Below are positions 1-8,087 of a DNA stretch of 64,000 nucleotides, piece by piece; position 1 is the stretch's first letter, and each line of letters begins with the position of its first letter. The notes under the pieces were generated by a model. It saw nothing but the letters and a program-made list of their open reading frames with translations, made no database searches and was not told the origin of the DNA. This DNA comes from Flavobacterium foetidum (GTDB lineage Bacteria; Bacteroidota; Bacteroidia; Flavobacteriales; Flavobacteriaceae): the NCBI RefSeq assembly GCF_004634245.1, contig NZ_SJTF01000009.1:62001-126000 (forward strand), written 5' to 3'. A program made the translations under genes and the position numbers.

Positions 1-401
1 TGAATTGCCATGACAGGTCCCCAAGCGTGAATTAAATGCGCTTTTTTGAAAGCTTGTTGCTGAATGAATTTCTTAAAAGAATATAAAATAGATTCTTCTG
101 GCCATAAATCGGTTCGGCCTTGTTGCGCGATGGCAATCGTTTTAGAGCCAGATATTGAGGCAAGAAAACCATAACTGGTCGTTCTTTCTGCAATAACCAT
201 GTCTGGTTTTTCTCTTCGAATGATTTTTCGGATAGTAAGCGGAGCGAACAAATATTCTAAAATGCGTTTGAATCTCTGCGTGTTCGGAGTTTGAAGCTCC
301 CAAGTAATGATTTCAAAATCACCAAATTCTTTCAGGCCTTTCATCCACGTTATGGCGTCGGCGCGGTAAGATTCTCCAAGAAAAAGTATTTTTCTTTTCA
401 T
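1..401 (-). CDS. Glycosyltransferase (GT4-like), N-terminal part, cut by window edge
   Basis: Reading leftward from an ATG at 401, an open frame runs off the window start. The translation begins MKRKILFLGESYRADAIT and has the alternating strand/helix pattern of a Rossmann-type N-terminal glycosyltransferase domain: a hydrophobic first strand followed by a Gly/Ser turn, then 'KPDMVIAERT', 'KTIAIAQQGRTDLWPEE' and 'KAHLIHAWGP'. This is typical of GT-B (GT4) enzymes that transfer a sugar from an activated donor in surface polysaccharide assembly. Only about 133 residues are visible, so donor and acceptor cannot be named. No neighbour clearly belongs to the same pathway. Confidence 0.6.
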   Translation of the reverse strand, partial: MKRKILFLGESYRADAITWMKGLKEFGDFEIITWELQTPNTQRFKRILEYLFAPLTIRKIIRREKPDMVIAERTTSYGFLASISGSKTIAIAQQGRTDLWPEESILYSFKKFIQQQAFKKAHLIHAWGPVMAI

Positions 402-420
402 TCAATGAATACGTTTTTTG

Positions 421-509
421 TTGCCACAAATTTCACAAATTTCCACAAATTAATTCGTGTCAATTCGTGTCAATTCGTGAAATTCATGTCAATTCGTGAA
501 ATTCGTGGC
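421..509. repeat. Degenerate intergenic palindrome, 'gccac..aattcgtg' family
   Basis: The stretch starts ttgccacaaatttcacaaa and ends gaaattcgtggc, so its ends are inverted repeats. The middle holds four near-tandem copies of aattcgtgtc/aattcgtgaa. It lies between the glycosyltransferase start and the DUF2461 stop. Related units occur at 1241-1377, 2524-2595 and 31382-31446. Confidence 0.6.
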
Positions 510-514
510 TATTT

Positions 515-1189
515 TTATTCGTCAGTATCTAAAGCGCGATTGATAAAATCATTTAAAGGTTTAAGAGCAATTAGTTTTTTGCTCATTTTCTTTGCAAAAT
601 CTTTTTCCAACACTTCAGAAACATTGTAAACTTGAGTGGCAGTGAAACTTTTCAGTTTTAAGAACTCAATTGCAGGATGGTCTTTTTCGTAACCACGTGG
701 CATGCTTTTTAGAGAATTATTTTCGTTTATATCCAGATTTCCAAACTCTTTTTTAAAGTTTTTGTCGTTTAAGATTTCCTGCAAATCATCATAAAAAAAA
801 GCGATTTCTTTACGGACTTTTTTCAGCTCATCTGAATCTGGCGAATAAAATCCGCCGGCTATAAAACTGGCGCCTTTTTCTATATGAACATAATAACCTG
901 AGCGATTTGCACCTTTCGCACCAGACGAAAGCCAAACGCCTAAATGTGCTTTATAAGGAGACTTGTCTTTAGAAAATCGTATATCGCGATTGATTCTGAA
1001 TGTACAATCTTTAACCTCAAGTAATTCCAGCGAAGGATCAAGCGGTTTCATGACATCCAAAAAAGCGCTTACCAATTGATGATAGTCTTTTTTGAAAACC
1101 TCATATCTCTTTTTATTCTCCTGAAACCATTCTCTATTGTTGTTCTTTTTTAAATCGTCTAAAAATTGCAATGATTCTTTAGTCAGCAT
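515..1189 (-). CDS. DUF2461 domain-containing protein
   Basis: This 224-residue protein is full length for the DUF2461 (TIGR02453-type) family. The family N-terminal signature is visible at about residues 17-28 (NNREWFQENKKRY). The central conserved block (FRINRDIRFSKDKSPYK) is followed by a GYYVHIEKG strand motif and FYSPDS. The molecular function of the family is unknown. There is no signal peptide or membrane segment, so it is probably cytosolic. It is transcribed in the same direction as recF but separated from it by a palindromic repeat, so it is probably an independent unit. Confidence 0.85.
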   Translation of the reverse strand: MLTKESLQFLDDLKKNNNREWFQENKKRYEVFKKDYHQLVSAFLDVMKPLDPSLELLEVKDCTFRINRDIRFSKDKSPYKAHLGVWLSSGAKGANRSGYYVHIEKGASFIAGGFYSPDSDELKKVRKEIAFFYDDLQEILNDKNFKKEFGNLDINENNSLKSMPRGYEKDHPAIEFLKLKSFTATQVYNVSEVLEKDFAKKMSKKLIALKPLNDFINRALDTDE

Positions 1190-1240
1190 ATTCTATATTT
1201 TTGATTGCAGTTGTTTTTTTTTAAACTCGTTTTTTTAGTT

Positions 1241-1377
1241 TGCCACGAATTACACGAATTTACACTAATTTATTTTCTTATTTAGCCACAGATTAAAAGA
1301 TTTACACAGATTGAATCATTTTACTACTTTCAAATTGTGGCAAAAATAATTGGTGTAAATTCGTGAAATTCGTGGCA
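1241..1377. repeat. Long imperfect inverted repeat, 'gccacgaatt' family
   Basis: The left arm (gccacgaattacacgaattt) and right arm (aaattcgtgaaattcgtggc) are near-perfect reverse complements around a roughly 90-bp loop that contains a second small pair (agccacagatt, and caaattgtggc). It fills the gap between DUF2461 and recF. No ORF is present. It may act as a hairpin at the end of the recF transcript. Confidence 0.65.
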
Positions 1378-1385
1378 AAAAAACT

Positions 1386-2465
1386 TTACAAATTAAAAAT
1401 CTTATAGGTTTGATGCGTCGATTTTACAATCGCTTCGGTTCGTTCCGGATGAGTGTCAGAAATAAAAAGCTGGCCGAAAGTTTCGCTGTTTACCATTTCA
1501 ATGATTTTGGCGACACGGGTTTCGTCCAGTTTGTCAAAAATATCATCAAATAATAAAATAGGTTTTACGCCGCTTTGTTTTTTCAAGAACTCAAACTGAG
1601 CCAGTTTCAATGCAATCAAAAAAGATTTTTGCTGTCCTTGCGACCCAAATTTTTTAATAGGATGCGAATCGATTTCAAACAACAAATCATCTTTGTGGAT
1701 TCCGACGCTAGTATAATGAAGTGCCCTGTCTTTGTTGATGTTTTCCTGTAATAGAGTCAATAAATCTTTTTCAAACAAATGGCTTTCATAAACCAATTGC
1801 ACATTTTCTGCCGATCCCGTTATTGCCTGATGGTGTACATTAAATATAGGTATAAACTGCTCTAGGAAATCTTTCCGTTTTTCAAAAATAGATTTTCCGT
1901 ATTCGTTGAGCTGTTCATTATATATAGATAAGGTGTCGTTGTCAAAAGTATGATTAAGGGCAAAATATTTCAATAAGGCATTTCGCTGGGTGATCACTTT
2001 TTGATATTGAATAAGCTGATGCAAATAAGCGGCATCCAATTGCGAAATCACACTGTCCATAAATTTACGACGGGTTTCGCTTCCTTCGATAATCAAATCA
2101 CGGTCGGCGGGCGAAATAATCACCAACGGAATAAAACCGATATGGTCTGAGAATTTTTCGTACGCTTTTCCGTTTCGCTTTAAGACTTTTTTTTGTCCTT
2201 TCTTGAGGCTGCAAACAATCTGCTCGACCCTTTCGTTTTTTTCGAGTTCGGCATCAATCACAAAAAACTCTTCTCCGTGTTTAATGTTCTGCAGCGCCAT
2301 CGGGTTAAAATAGCTTTTTCCGTAGGCCAAATGGTAAATGGCATCCAGAACATTGGTTTTCCCGATTCCGTTTTTGCCCACGAAACAATTGATTTTGATG
2401 TCGAAATCAAAACTCGCTTCAGAAAAGTTTTTATAATTGAATAATGAGATTTTGTTCAGATGCAT
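1386..2465 (-). CDS. recF: DNA replication/repair protein RecF
   Basis: This 359-residue protein has the usual length for RecF, the SMC-like ATPase that loads RecA at gapped DNA together with RecO and RecR. The N-terminus ([19 protein letters not shown]) is the family opening. The Walker A motif GKNGIGKT is at residues 30-37, an ABC-type signature (SQGQQKS) lies near residue 280, and Walker B ([12 protein letters not shown]) lies near residue 305, followed by the D-loop. The start is the first ATG and the open frame extends no further. It stands alone, not in the dnaA-dnaN-recF order of many bacteria, as is usual in Bacteroidota. Confidence 0.95.
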   Translation of the reverse strand: MHLNKISLFNYKNFSEASFDFDIKINCFVGKNGIGKTNVLDAIYHLAYGKSYFNPMALQNIKHGEEFFVIDAELEKNERVEQIVCSLKKGQKKVLKRNGKAYEKFSDHIGFIPLVIISPADRDLIIEGSETRRKFMDSVISQLDAAYLHQLIQYQKVITQRNALLKYFALNHTFDNDTLSIYNEQLNEYGKSIFEKRKDFLEQFIPIFNVHHQAITGSAENVQLVYESHLFEKDLLTLLQENINKDRALHYTSVGIHKDDLLFEIDSHPIKKFGSQGQQKSFLIALKLAQFEFLKKQSGVKPILLFDDIFDKLDETRVAKIIEMVNSETFGQLFISDTHPERTEAIVKSTHQTYKIFNL

Positions 2466-2523
2466 TTTTTAGAAGACTCTATATAAATAAAGTTGGAAAT
2501 TTTGTGTCAATTATTTTTTGCTC

Positions 2524-2595
2524 AGCCACAAATTAAAAGGATTAAAAGGATTTTTTTGAAAAAATAATCTGTGTTAATCTGTGAAATCTGTGGCT
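2524..2595. repeat. Imperfect inverted repeat, 'agccaca..tgtggct' type
   Basis: The ends agccacaaatta and taatctgtgaaatctgtggct are inverted, with an internal tandem of 'aaaagg'. It lies in the 361-bp divergent gap between recF and the TPR protein. It belongs to the same general family as the palindrome at 31382-31446. Confidence 0.6.
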
Positions 2596-2705
2596 AAAAA
2601 ATAAATTCTTTAGCTTTCAGAAATTGATTTGAATTGTGGGTGCAAATTACCGAAAATTATCGATATAATTGGCTTTAGGACGATTCTGAGTTAATTTATT
2701 TTAAC

Positions 2706-2719
2706 GCTTTCGCGAAAGC
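2706..2719. promoter_or_regulatory. Perfect 14-bp palindrome in the recF/TPR divergent gap
   Basis: GCTTTCGCGAAAGC is a perfect palindrome located 108-121 bp upstream of the TPR-protein start. Its position between divergent genes would suit an operator, but no regulator is known from this window. It could equally be a genome-wide overrepresented word. Confidence 0.3.
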
Positions 2720-2796
2720 ACAAATGATTATCGAAAATATTTCTTTTAAAATAGTGATAAAATTGAAATTTTTTATCTCAGTTTCAAGAAAAATTT

Positions 2797-2804
2797 TATT
2801 TTTG
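2797..2804 (+). promoter_or_regulatory. Putative -7 element (TAnnTTTG) for the TPR-ribH unit
   Basis: TATTTTTG matches the Bacteroidota/Flavobacterium -7 consensus TAnnTTTG and sits 23 bp before the ATG at 2827. No clear TTG is visible at the expected -33 spacing, so the call rests on the -7 box alone. Confidence 0.45.
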
Positions 2805-2826
2805 CCGTTCACTAAATTAATTTTAA

Positions 2827-3606
2827 ATGGCAACTTACAATAAAAGAGGATATAAGACACCAAAGGAGAAGGAAGTTAAAGAAGTAACTGAGGAACAACA
2901 GGTAGTTATTGACGAAAAAGACAGCACTACAGCTGGCGTTTTCTCAAAATTAGACGAGACTGCTTCAAAAACTGAGGATTGGGTGGCTAAAAATCAAAAA
3001 ATCATTATTGGTTTGGTTGCTGGTATTGCTGTTGCAACTATCGGTTATCTAGCTTACCAAAAATTTATTGAAAACCCAAAACAAGAAGAAGCGGCAAGCG
3101 AAATGTTTGTGGCGCAACAAAACTTTGAAAAAGCGCTAAACGGTGTTTCAAGCGATTCATTATATAAATTATCATTGAATGGTTCTGAAGGTAAATTCGG
3201 TTTTGTAAAAATCGCTGAAGAATATTCTGGTACAGATGCAGGAAACTTAGCTAATTACTATGCAGGAACTGCTTATTTGAATACAGGAAAATTTGATGAG
3301 GCTATTAAATATTTAGGAGAATTCAAATCTGATGACGTAATCTTAAGCGCTCTAGCAAAAGGAGCTATCGGAGATGCTTATTCTCAGAAAAATCAGCAGA
3401 AAGAAGCATTAGATTATTATGTAAAAGCGGCAGAATCTAACAAAAACGATTTTACTACTCCTCGTTTCCTTTTAAAAGCTGCTAAAACTGCTTTGGCATT
3501 AGGGCAAAAAGAAGATGCATTAAAATATCTTAACGATATAAAAGATAATTACGATACAGCTCCAGAAGCAGCTTCTGTAGACTTATTAATCGGATTAGCG
3601 CAATAA
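2827..3606 (+). CDS. Membrane-anchored TPR protein (YfgM-like)
   Basis: The protein has 259 residues. A charged cytosolic N-terminus of about 57 residues is followed by one membrane segment (about residues 60-78, IIIGLVAGIAVATIGYLAY). The rest is an Ala-rich helical region with tetratricopeptide-like repeats ('AGNLANYYAGTAYLNTGKFDEAIKYL', 'AKGAIGDAYSQKNQQKEALDYYVKAAE', 'LLKAAKTALALGQKEDALKYL'). The layout resembles YfgM-type ancillary proteins of the Sec/BAM periplasmic chaperone network. The specific partner is inferred only from architecture. ribH follows in the same direction. Confidence 0.75.
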   Translation: MATYNKRGYKTPKEKEVKEVTEEQQVVIDEKDSTTAGVFSKLDETASKTEDWVAKNQKIIIGLVAGIAVATIGYLAYQKFIENPKQEEAASEMFVAQQNFEKALNGVSSDSLYKLSLNGSEGKFGFVKIAEEYSGTDAGNLANYYAGTAYLNTGKFDEAIKYLGEFKSDDVILSALAKGAIGDAYSQKNQQKEALDYYVKAAESNKNDFTTPRFLLKAAKTALALGQKEDALKYLNDIKDNYDTAPEAASVDLLIGLAQ

Positions 3607-3686
3607 AAATTTTAGACTTTAGATTTAAGATTGTAGATTTGTATTTACGAATTTATAGTCTAAATCAAAATACTAAAATATTACAG

Positions 3687-4259
3687 ATGGCTACTGAAAA
3701 TAAAAACTTGTCAGAGTACGATAAAAACACAATCCCAAATGCGAAAGACTTTCGATTTGGGATTGTTGTTTCTGAATGGAATGATACAATCACAGAAGGA
3801 CTTTACAATGGCGCTTTTGAAGCTTTAATCGATTGTGATGTTCCTGCCCAGCAGATTATACGCTGGAATGTTCCGGGAAGTTTTGAGCTTATTTACGGAG
3901 CAAAAAAAATGCTGCAAACTCAAAATGTTGATGCCGTTATTGTAATCGGATGTGTGATTCAGGGAGAAACAAAACACTTCGATTTTGTTTGCGAAGGCGT
4001 GACGCAAGGAATCAAAGATTTGAATGTTCAGACTGATATTCCTGTCATTTTCTGTGTTTTAACAGATAACAATATGCAACAATCAATCGACAGAAGCGGT
4101 GGCGCTCACGGAAACAAAGGGACCGAGGCAGCAATTGCGGCAATCAAGATGGCATATATCCGCCAACAGGCTTCAATTTCGCATGCTTTTAATCAGCCAT
4201 TACTATCATCAGGCGCAATTCAGATTGAAGAAACTCCAATCAAAATAGACAAAGAATAA
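3687..4259 (+). CDS. ribH: 6,7-dimethyl-8-ribityllumazine synthase
   Basis: RibH condenses 5-amino-6-ribitylamino-uracil with 3,4-dihydroxy-2-butanone-4-phosphate, the penultimate step of riboflavin synthesis. I place the start at the ATG at 3687 (MATENKNLSEYD); the open frame extends to 3639 but those 16 residues are not family-like. Family motifs are clear: FGIVVSEWND, the Pro-Gly-Ser-Phe-Glu pocket (WNVPGSFELIYGAK), VIVIGCVIQGETKHFDFVCEGV, PVIFCVLTDNN, and the conserved His/Gly/Asn/Lys tract (SGGAHGNKGTEAA). At about 190 residues it is slightly longer than usual because of a C-terminal tail. A terminator follows directly. Confidence 0.95.
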   Translation: MATENKNLSEYDKNTIPNAKDFRFGIVVSEWNDTITEGLYNGAFEALIDCDVPAQQIIRWNVPGSFELIYGAKKMLQTQNVDAVIVIGCVIQGETKHFDFVCEGVTQGIKDLNVQTDIPVIFCVLTDNNMQQSIDRSGGAHGNKGTEAAIAAIKMAYIRQQASISHAFNQPLLSSGAIQIEETPIKIDKE

Positions 4260-4280
4260 ACACAATTGTTTTAAAATAAT

Positions 4281-4325
4281 AAAACCTATACTGTGTGAAA
4301 ATGGTATAGGTTTTTTGTTTTTTTT
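4281..4325 (+). terminator. Rho-independent terminator after ribH
   Basis: Stem arms aaacctatac and gtataggttt enclose a 12-nt loop and are followed by a T-rich run. Confidence 0.85.
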
Positions 4326-4421
4326 ATGACAGCTGTTGTTCCAAAACCAAAGCAAAATTTACTAAATTTGTGCTTCTTGGTTCAAAAAACTTAACCTAAT
4401 CTTAAAAAATATTTTCGCTTA

Positions 4422-6353
4422 ATGTCAAGTATCATTCAATTACTTCCCGATCACGTTGCTAATCAGATTGCCGCCGGCGAGGTGGTGCAGAGACCCGCAT
4501 CGGTCGTTAAAGAGTTGTTGGAAAATGCTGTTGATGCAAAAGCAACTGATATTAAATTGATTATAAAAGATGCCGGCAAGTCACTTATTCAAGTAATTGA
4601 TAATGGTGTTGGTATGAATGTGACCGACGCGCGTTTGTGTTTTGCGCGTCATGCAACTTCCAAAATCCGTCAGGCAGAAGATTTGTTTTCTCTTCATACA
4701 AAAGGTTTTCGTGGAGAAGCTTTGGCTTCGATTGCGGCAATTGCCCATATGGAAATGAAGACCAAGCAAGATCAGGATGAATTGGGAACTCATATTATAA
4801 TCGAAGGAAGTAAATTTGTTTCACAAGAGGCTGCTGTGGTTCCGAAAGGAACTTCATTTGCGGTTAAGAATTTATTCTTTAATATTCCGGCGCGCCGAAA
4901 TTTTTTAAAATCAGATACTGTAGAATTTCGCCATGTTATGGATGAATTTCAGCGTGTTGCTCTCGCTCATCCTAATATTCATTTCACATTTTATCATAAC
5001 GGAAGCGAAATGTATAATCTGCCTGCTGCGGGATATCGCCAAAGAATTGTGGGGATTATGTCGGGCAAAACCAATGAAAAACTGGTTCCAGTAAACGAAG
5101 ATACCGAGATCATCAATATTCAGGGATTTGTTTGCAAACCAGAGTTTGCCAAGAAAAATAGAGGGGAGCAGTTCTTTTTTGTAAACGACCGATTTATTAA
5201 AAGCGGTTATTTGCATCATGCCGTAATGTCTGCATACGAAGGATTGCTGAAAGACGGTTGCCAGCCAAGTTACTTCTTGTTTCTTCAGGTTCCGCCAAAT
5301 ACGATTGATATTAATATTCATCCCACTAAAACAGAGATTAAGTTTGATGATGAGCAAGCTTTGTACGCTATTTTGCGAGCATCAATCAAACATAGTTTAG
5401 GGCAGTTTAATGTTGCTCCGGTTTTAGATTTTGATAGAGATGCCAACTTAGATACGCCATATCATTACAAAGATATGGAGGCAGAGACACCTACCATTCA
5501 GGTTGATACTACTTTTAATCCGTTTACAGACGATAAGACCAATCAGCATTACAGCAAAGCCAGTTCGGGAACTTCTAGTTACAGCAGTTCAGGAGCGTCA
5601 TCGGGTTCGTCTTATTCTGGATCTTCGTTTTCTGGTTATTCGAAAAGAGTAGAACCAACCGCAAGCTGGGAAAGTTTGTATGTTGGTTTGGATACCGAAA
5701 ATCCTGAAAGCATCGAGAGTTCTCCTTTTACATTCGAAAATGAAGAGGTTACTTCTTCGCTTTTTAATGAAGATGAGGTAGAGCAGGTAGCACAGAAAAC
5801 GTATCAAATTCATAAAAAATACATTGTTTCTCCAATTAAATCGGGGATGATTATTGTAGATCAGCAGCGAGCGCATCAGCGTATTTTGTACGAACAGTTT
5901 TTGCTGAACATGACAGTCAATCAGGCGGCAAGCCAACAACTGCTTTTTCCTTTAGATTTGTTTTATTCCGCTTCAGAGATGAAACAGATTGAAGAATTAA
6001 AACCCTCGCTGGAAACAACTGGATTTGTTTTTGATGATTCGAAAACAGATCATTTAGTAGTGTCGGGAATTCCGGTAAATATTACCGAAAGCGAAGTTTC
6101 ATTAGTAATCGAGCAATTGTTGAGCGATCTGCAGGACGGAATTCCGGCCAACAGTTTCAGCCAAAATGATACCATTGCCAAATCTATGGCAAAAAGTTTA
6201 GCGGTTAAAACGGGATCTTATTTAACCGAAAAAGAGCAGGATAATCTCGTAAACGGTTTATTTGCCTGTAAAGATCCAAATATTTCACCTTTTCAAAAAC
6301 CTACCTTCATCACCATGCGTGTTGAAGATATAGATAAAAAGTTTGCCTTATGA
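4422..6353 (+). CDS. mutL: DNA mismatch repair protein MutL
   Basis: This 643-residue MutL is full length. The N-terminal GHKL ATPase motifs are intact: ELLENAVDA (metal-binding Asn), DNGVGM, and TKGFRGEALASI. IDINIHPTKTEIKF marks the end of the transducer domain. A Ser/Gly-rich linker (about residues 375-405) leads to the C-terminal dimerisation domain. The position of the MutL endonuclease motif DQHA-x2-E-x4-E is occupied by DQQRAHQRILYE, so the His, Ala and first Glu are substituted. The next gene starts within the stop codon (ATGA overlap), which suggests cotranscription with the rhomboid protease. Confidence 0.95.
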   Translation: MSSIIQLLPDHVANQIAAGEVVQRPASVVKELLENAVDAKATDIKLIIKDAGKSLIQVIDNGVGMNVTDARLCFARHATSKIRQAEDLFSLHTKGFRGEALASIAAIAHMEMKTKQDQDELGTHIIIEGSKFVSQEAAVVPKGTSFAVKNLFFNIPARRNFLKSDTVEFRHVMDEFQRVALAHPNIHFTFYHNGSEMYNLPAAGYRQRIVGIMSGKTNEKLVPVNEDTEIINIQGFVCKPEFAKKNRGEQFFFVNDRFIKSGYLHHAVMSAYEGLLKDGCQPSYFLFLQVPPNTIDINIHPTKTEIKFDDEQALYAILRASIKHSLGQFNVAPVLDFDRDANLDTPYHYKDMEAETPTIQVDTTFNPFTDDKTNQHYSKASSGTSSYSSSGASSGSSYSGSSFSGYSKRVEPTASWESLYVGLDTENPESIESSPFTFENEEVTSSLFNEDEVEQVAQKTYQIHKKYIVSPIKSGMIIVDQQRAHQRILYEQFLLNMTVNQAASQQLLFPLDLFYSASEMKQIEELKPSLETTGFVFDDSKTDHLVVSGIPVNITESEVSLVIEQLLSDLQDGIPANSFSQNDTIAKSMAKSLAVKTGSYLTEKEQDNLVNGLFACKDPNISPFQKPTFITMRVEDIDKKFAL

Positions 6354-7162
6354 TGAATATGACTCCAGTTGTAAAACAGCTGCTTATAATTAATATTATC
6401 TTTTTTATTGGTTCGCAGTTAGTGCCAGTTTCTTATGAGTATTTAATGTTGTATTATCCAGAAAGCGATCAATTCAGGATATGGCAGATTATTACGCATA
6501 TGTTTATGCATGCACCATGGCCAAATTTTGCTCATATTTTATTTAATATGTTTGCTTTATATAGTTTTGGTTCTGCGTTGGAGCATTTTTGGGGAGGAAA
6601 AAAATTCTTGTTTTTCTACATCTCATGCGGATTAGGAGCGGCTTTGTTGCATACGGGTGTCAATTACCTGCAATTACAGTCTCTTTTAAGTTCTGTATCT
6701 GATTTAAATTTATCGAAATCTGAACTGCATTTGATTTTGAATGCCGATTATCAGTCTTTGTTTGATGCAAGTGGCAAGATGGTGCAGGGAGAAATCGCAA
6801 CGATATTGAATAAATCGCATTGTACACAGGAACAGTTTAATGTTTTACAGCAGGCTGGTATAATCATGCAATCACCGGTTTTAGGAGCTTCTGGCGCTAT
6901 TTACGGTTTGCTGACTGCTTTTGCATTTATGTTTCCCAATGCACAGCTTGCTTTATTATTTATTCCAGTTCCGATAAAAGCGAAATACTTTGTTCCTGGA
7001 ATCTTAGCAATCGATTTGTTTTTAGGATTCAAAGGCAGTTCTTTGTTTGGAACTGGCGGAACAGGAATTGCGCATTTTGCCCATGTTGGTGGCGCAGTAG
7101 CAGGGTTTTTAATGATGTGGTACTGGAAAAAAAATCAATTTAATGGCAATCGTTGGAATTAA
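6350..7162 (+). CDS. Rhomboid family intramembrane serine protease (first of a pair)
   Basis: This 270-residue polytopic protein cleaves transmembrane substrates within the bilayer. The first rhomboid motif (HILFNMFALYSFG) precedes the catalytic serine in GASGAIYG (about residue 183), and the catalytic histidine lies in HFAHVGGAVAGF near the C-terminus. A polar insertion of about 70 residues separates the third membrane segment from the serine segment, longer than in minimal bacterial rhomboids. The start overlaps the mutL stop by 4 bp. The substrate is unknown. Confidence 0.9.
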   Translation: MMNMTPVVKQLLIINIIFFIGSQLVPVSYEYLMLYYPESDQFRIWQIITHMFMHAPWPNFAHILFNMFALYSFGSALEHFWGGKKFLFFYISCGLGAALLHTGVNYLQLQSLLSSVSDLNLSKSELHLILNADYQSLFDASGKMVQGEIATILNKSHCTQEQFNVLQQAGIIMQSPVLGASGAIYGLLTAFAFMFPNAQLALLFIPVPIKAKYFVPGILAIDLFLGFKGSSLFGTGGTGIAHFAHVGGAVAGFLMMWYWKKNQFNGNRWN

Positions 7163-7206
7163 TTTCTAACTTTAATAATTAATTGTAAAAAACCAACAGA
7201 GGCTTT

Positions 7207-8070
7207 ATGAATATTCTTGACGATTTAAAACTGCAATATAGATTAGGCGGTATAGCGATGCGCATTATTTATTGGAATATAGCTTGTTTTATTATTTCTT
7301 TGGTTTTTTTCTGGCCGAAATTCACAGGAGCATTTGACTATCCAAGCTGGTTGGCTTTGTCCTCAGATCCTCAGGTTTTTATGTTTAAGCCGTGGACGTT
7401 TTTAACTTATGCTTTTTTTCATTTTGATTTTTGGCATTTGTTGTTCAATATGATGGTTCTAAATTTTGCGAGCAACTTGTTTTTGACCTATTTCACTCAA
7501 AAGCAATATCTAGGATTATACATTTTAAGCGCGCTTTTTGCCGGAATTGTATTTGCAATAAGTTTTTATTTTTCGGATATTTATGGTTCAATTGTAGGAG
7601 CTTCGGCTGCCATAATGGCTGTTTTGGTCGCAACAACAACGTATTCTCCGCTAATGAATGTTCGTTTGTTTCTCTTCGGAAATGTAAAACTCTGGCATAT
7701 AACGGCGGTAATTTTAGTTTTAGATTTAGTGCAGTTTCGCTCAGGAAATATGGGCGGACATATTTCGCATTTGGCTGGAGCGCTCTTCGGATTTGCTTAC
7801 ATCAAACTGTTGCAGAACGGAACCGATTTAAGTCTAATTATTACTCGCATGTTAGATTTCTTCGCAAATCTGTTTAGAAAATCCCCTAAGACCCCATTTA
7901 AAAAAGTTTATAAAAATTACAACAAACCTACAGAAAGAACAACATCAAAAATTGTAACAAAAGACAAAACGCAACAGCAGATTGATGAAATTTTGGACAA
8001 AATCAGCCAGTCGGGTTACGATTGCTTAACAAAAGAAGAAAAAGAGTTTTTACTTAAAGCTGGAAAATAA
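7207..8070 (+). CDS. Rhomboid family intramembrane serine protease (second of a pair)
   Basis: This 287-residue rhomboid has the motif HLLFNMMVLNFASN, a catalytic serine in IVGASAAIMAV and a catalytic histidine in GGHISHLAGALFGF, so it should be active. It lacks the large insertion of the preceding paralogue and instead carries a basic cytosolic tail of about 70 residues (KTPFKKVYKNYNKPTERTT..) ending in a helical segment (QQIDEILDKISQSGYDCLTKEE). That C-terminal helix is common in Bacteroidota rhomboids. It follows its paralogue by 44 bp and precedes the EEP gene by 17 bp, so the three are probably one transcript. Confidence 0.9.
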   Translation: MNILDDLKLQYRLGGIAMRIIYWNIACFIISLVFFWPKFTGAFDYPSWLALSSDPQVFMFKPWTFLTYAFFHFDFWHLLFNMMVLNFASNLFLTYFTQKQYLGLYILSALFAGIVFAISFYFSDIYGSIVGASAAIMAVLVATTTYSPLMNVRLFLFGNVKLWHITAVILVLDLVQFRSGNMGGHISHLAGALFGFAYIKLLQNGTDLSLIITRMLDFFANLFRKSPKTPFKKVYKNYNKPTERTTSKIVTKDKTQQQIDEILDKISQSGYDCLTKEEKEFLLKAGK

Positions 8071-8087
8071 TCTTGTAGGGAAAAATT

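Noticed and set aside
291..629. 112-residue plus-strand frame
   Set aside because: It crosses the antisense of a glycosyltransferase start, an intergenic palindrome and the antisense of DUF2461.
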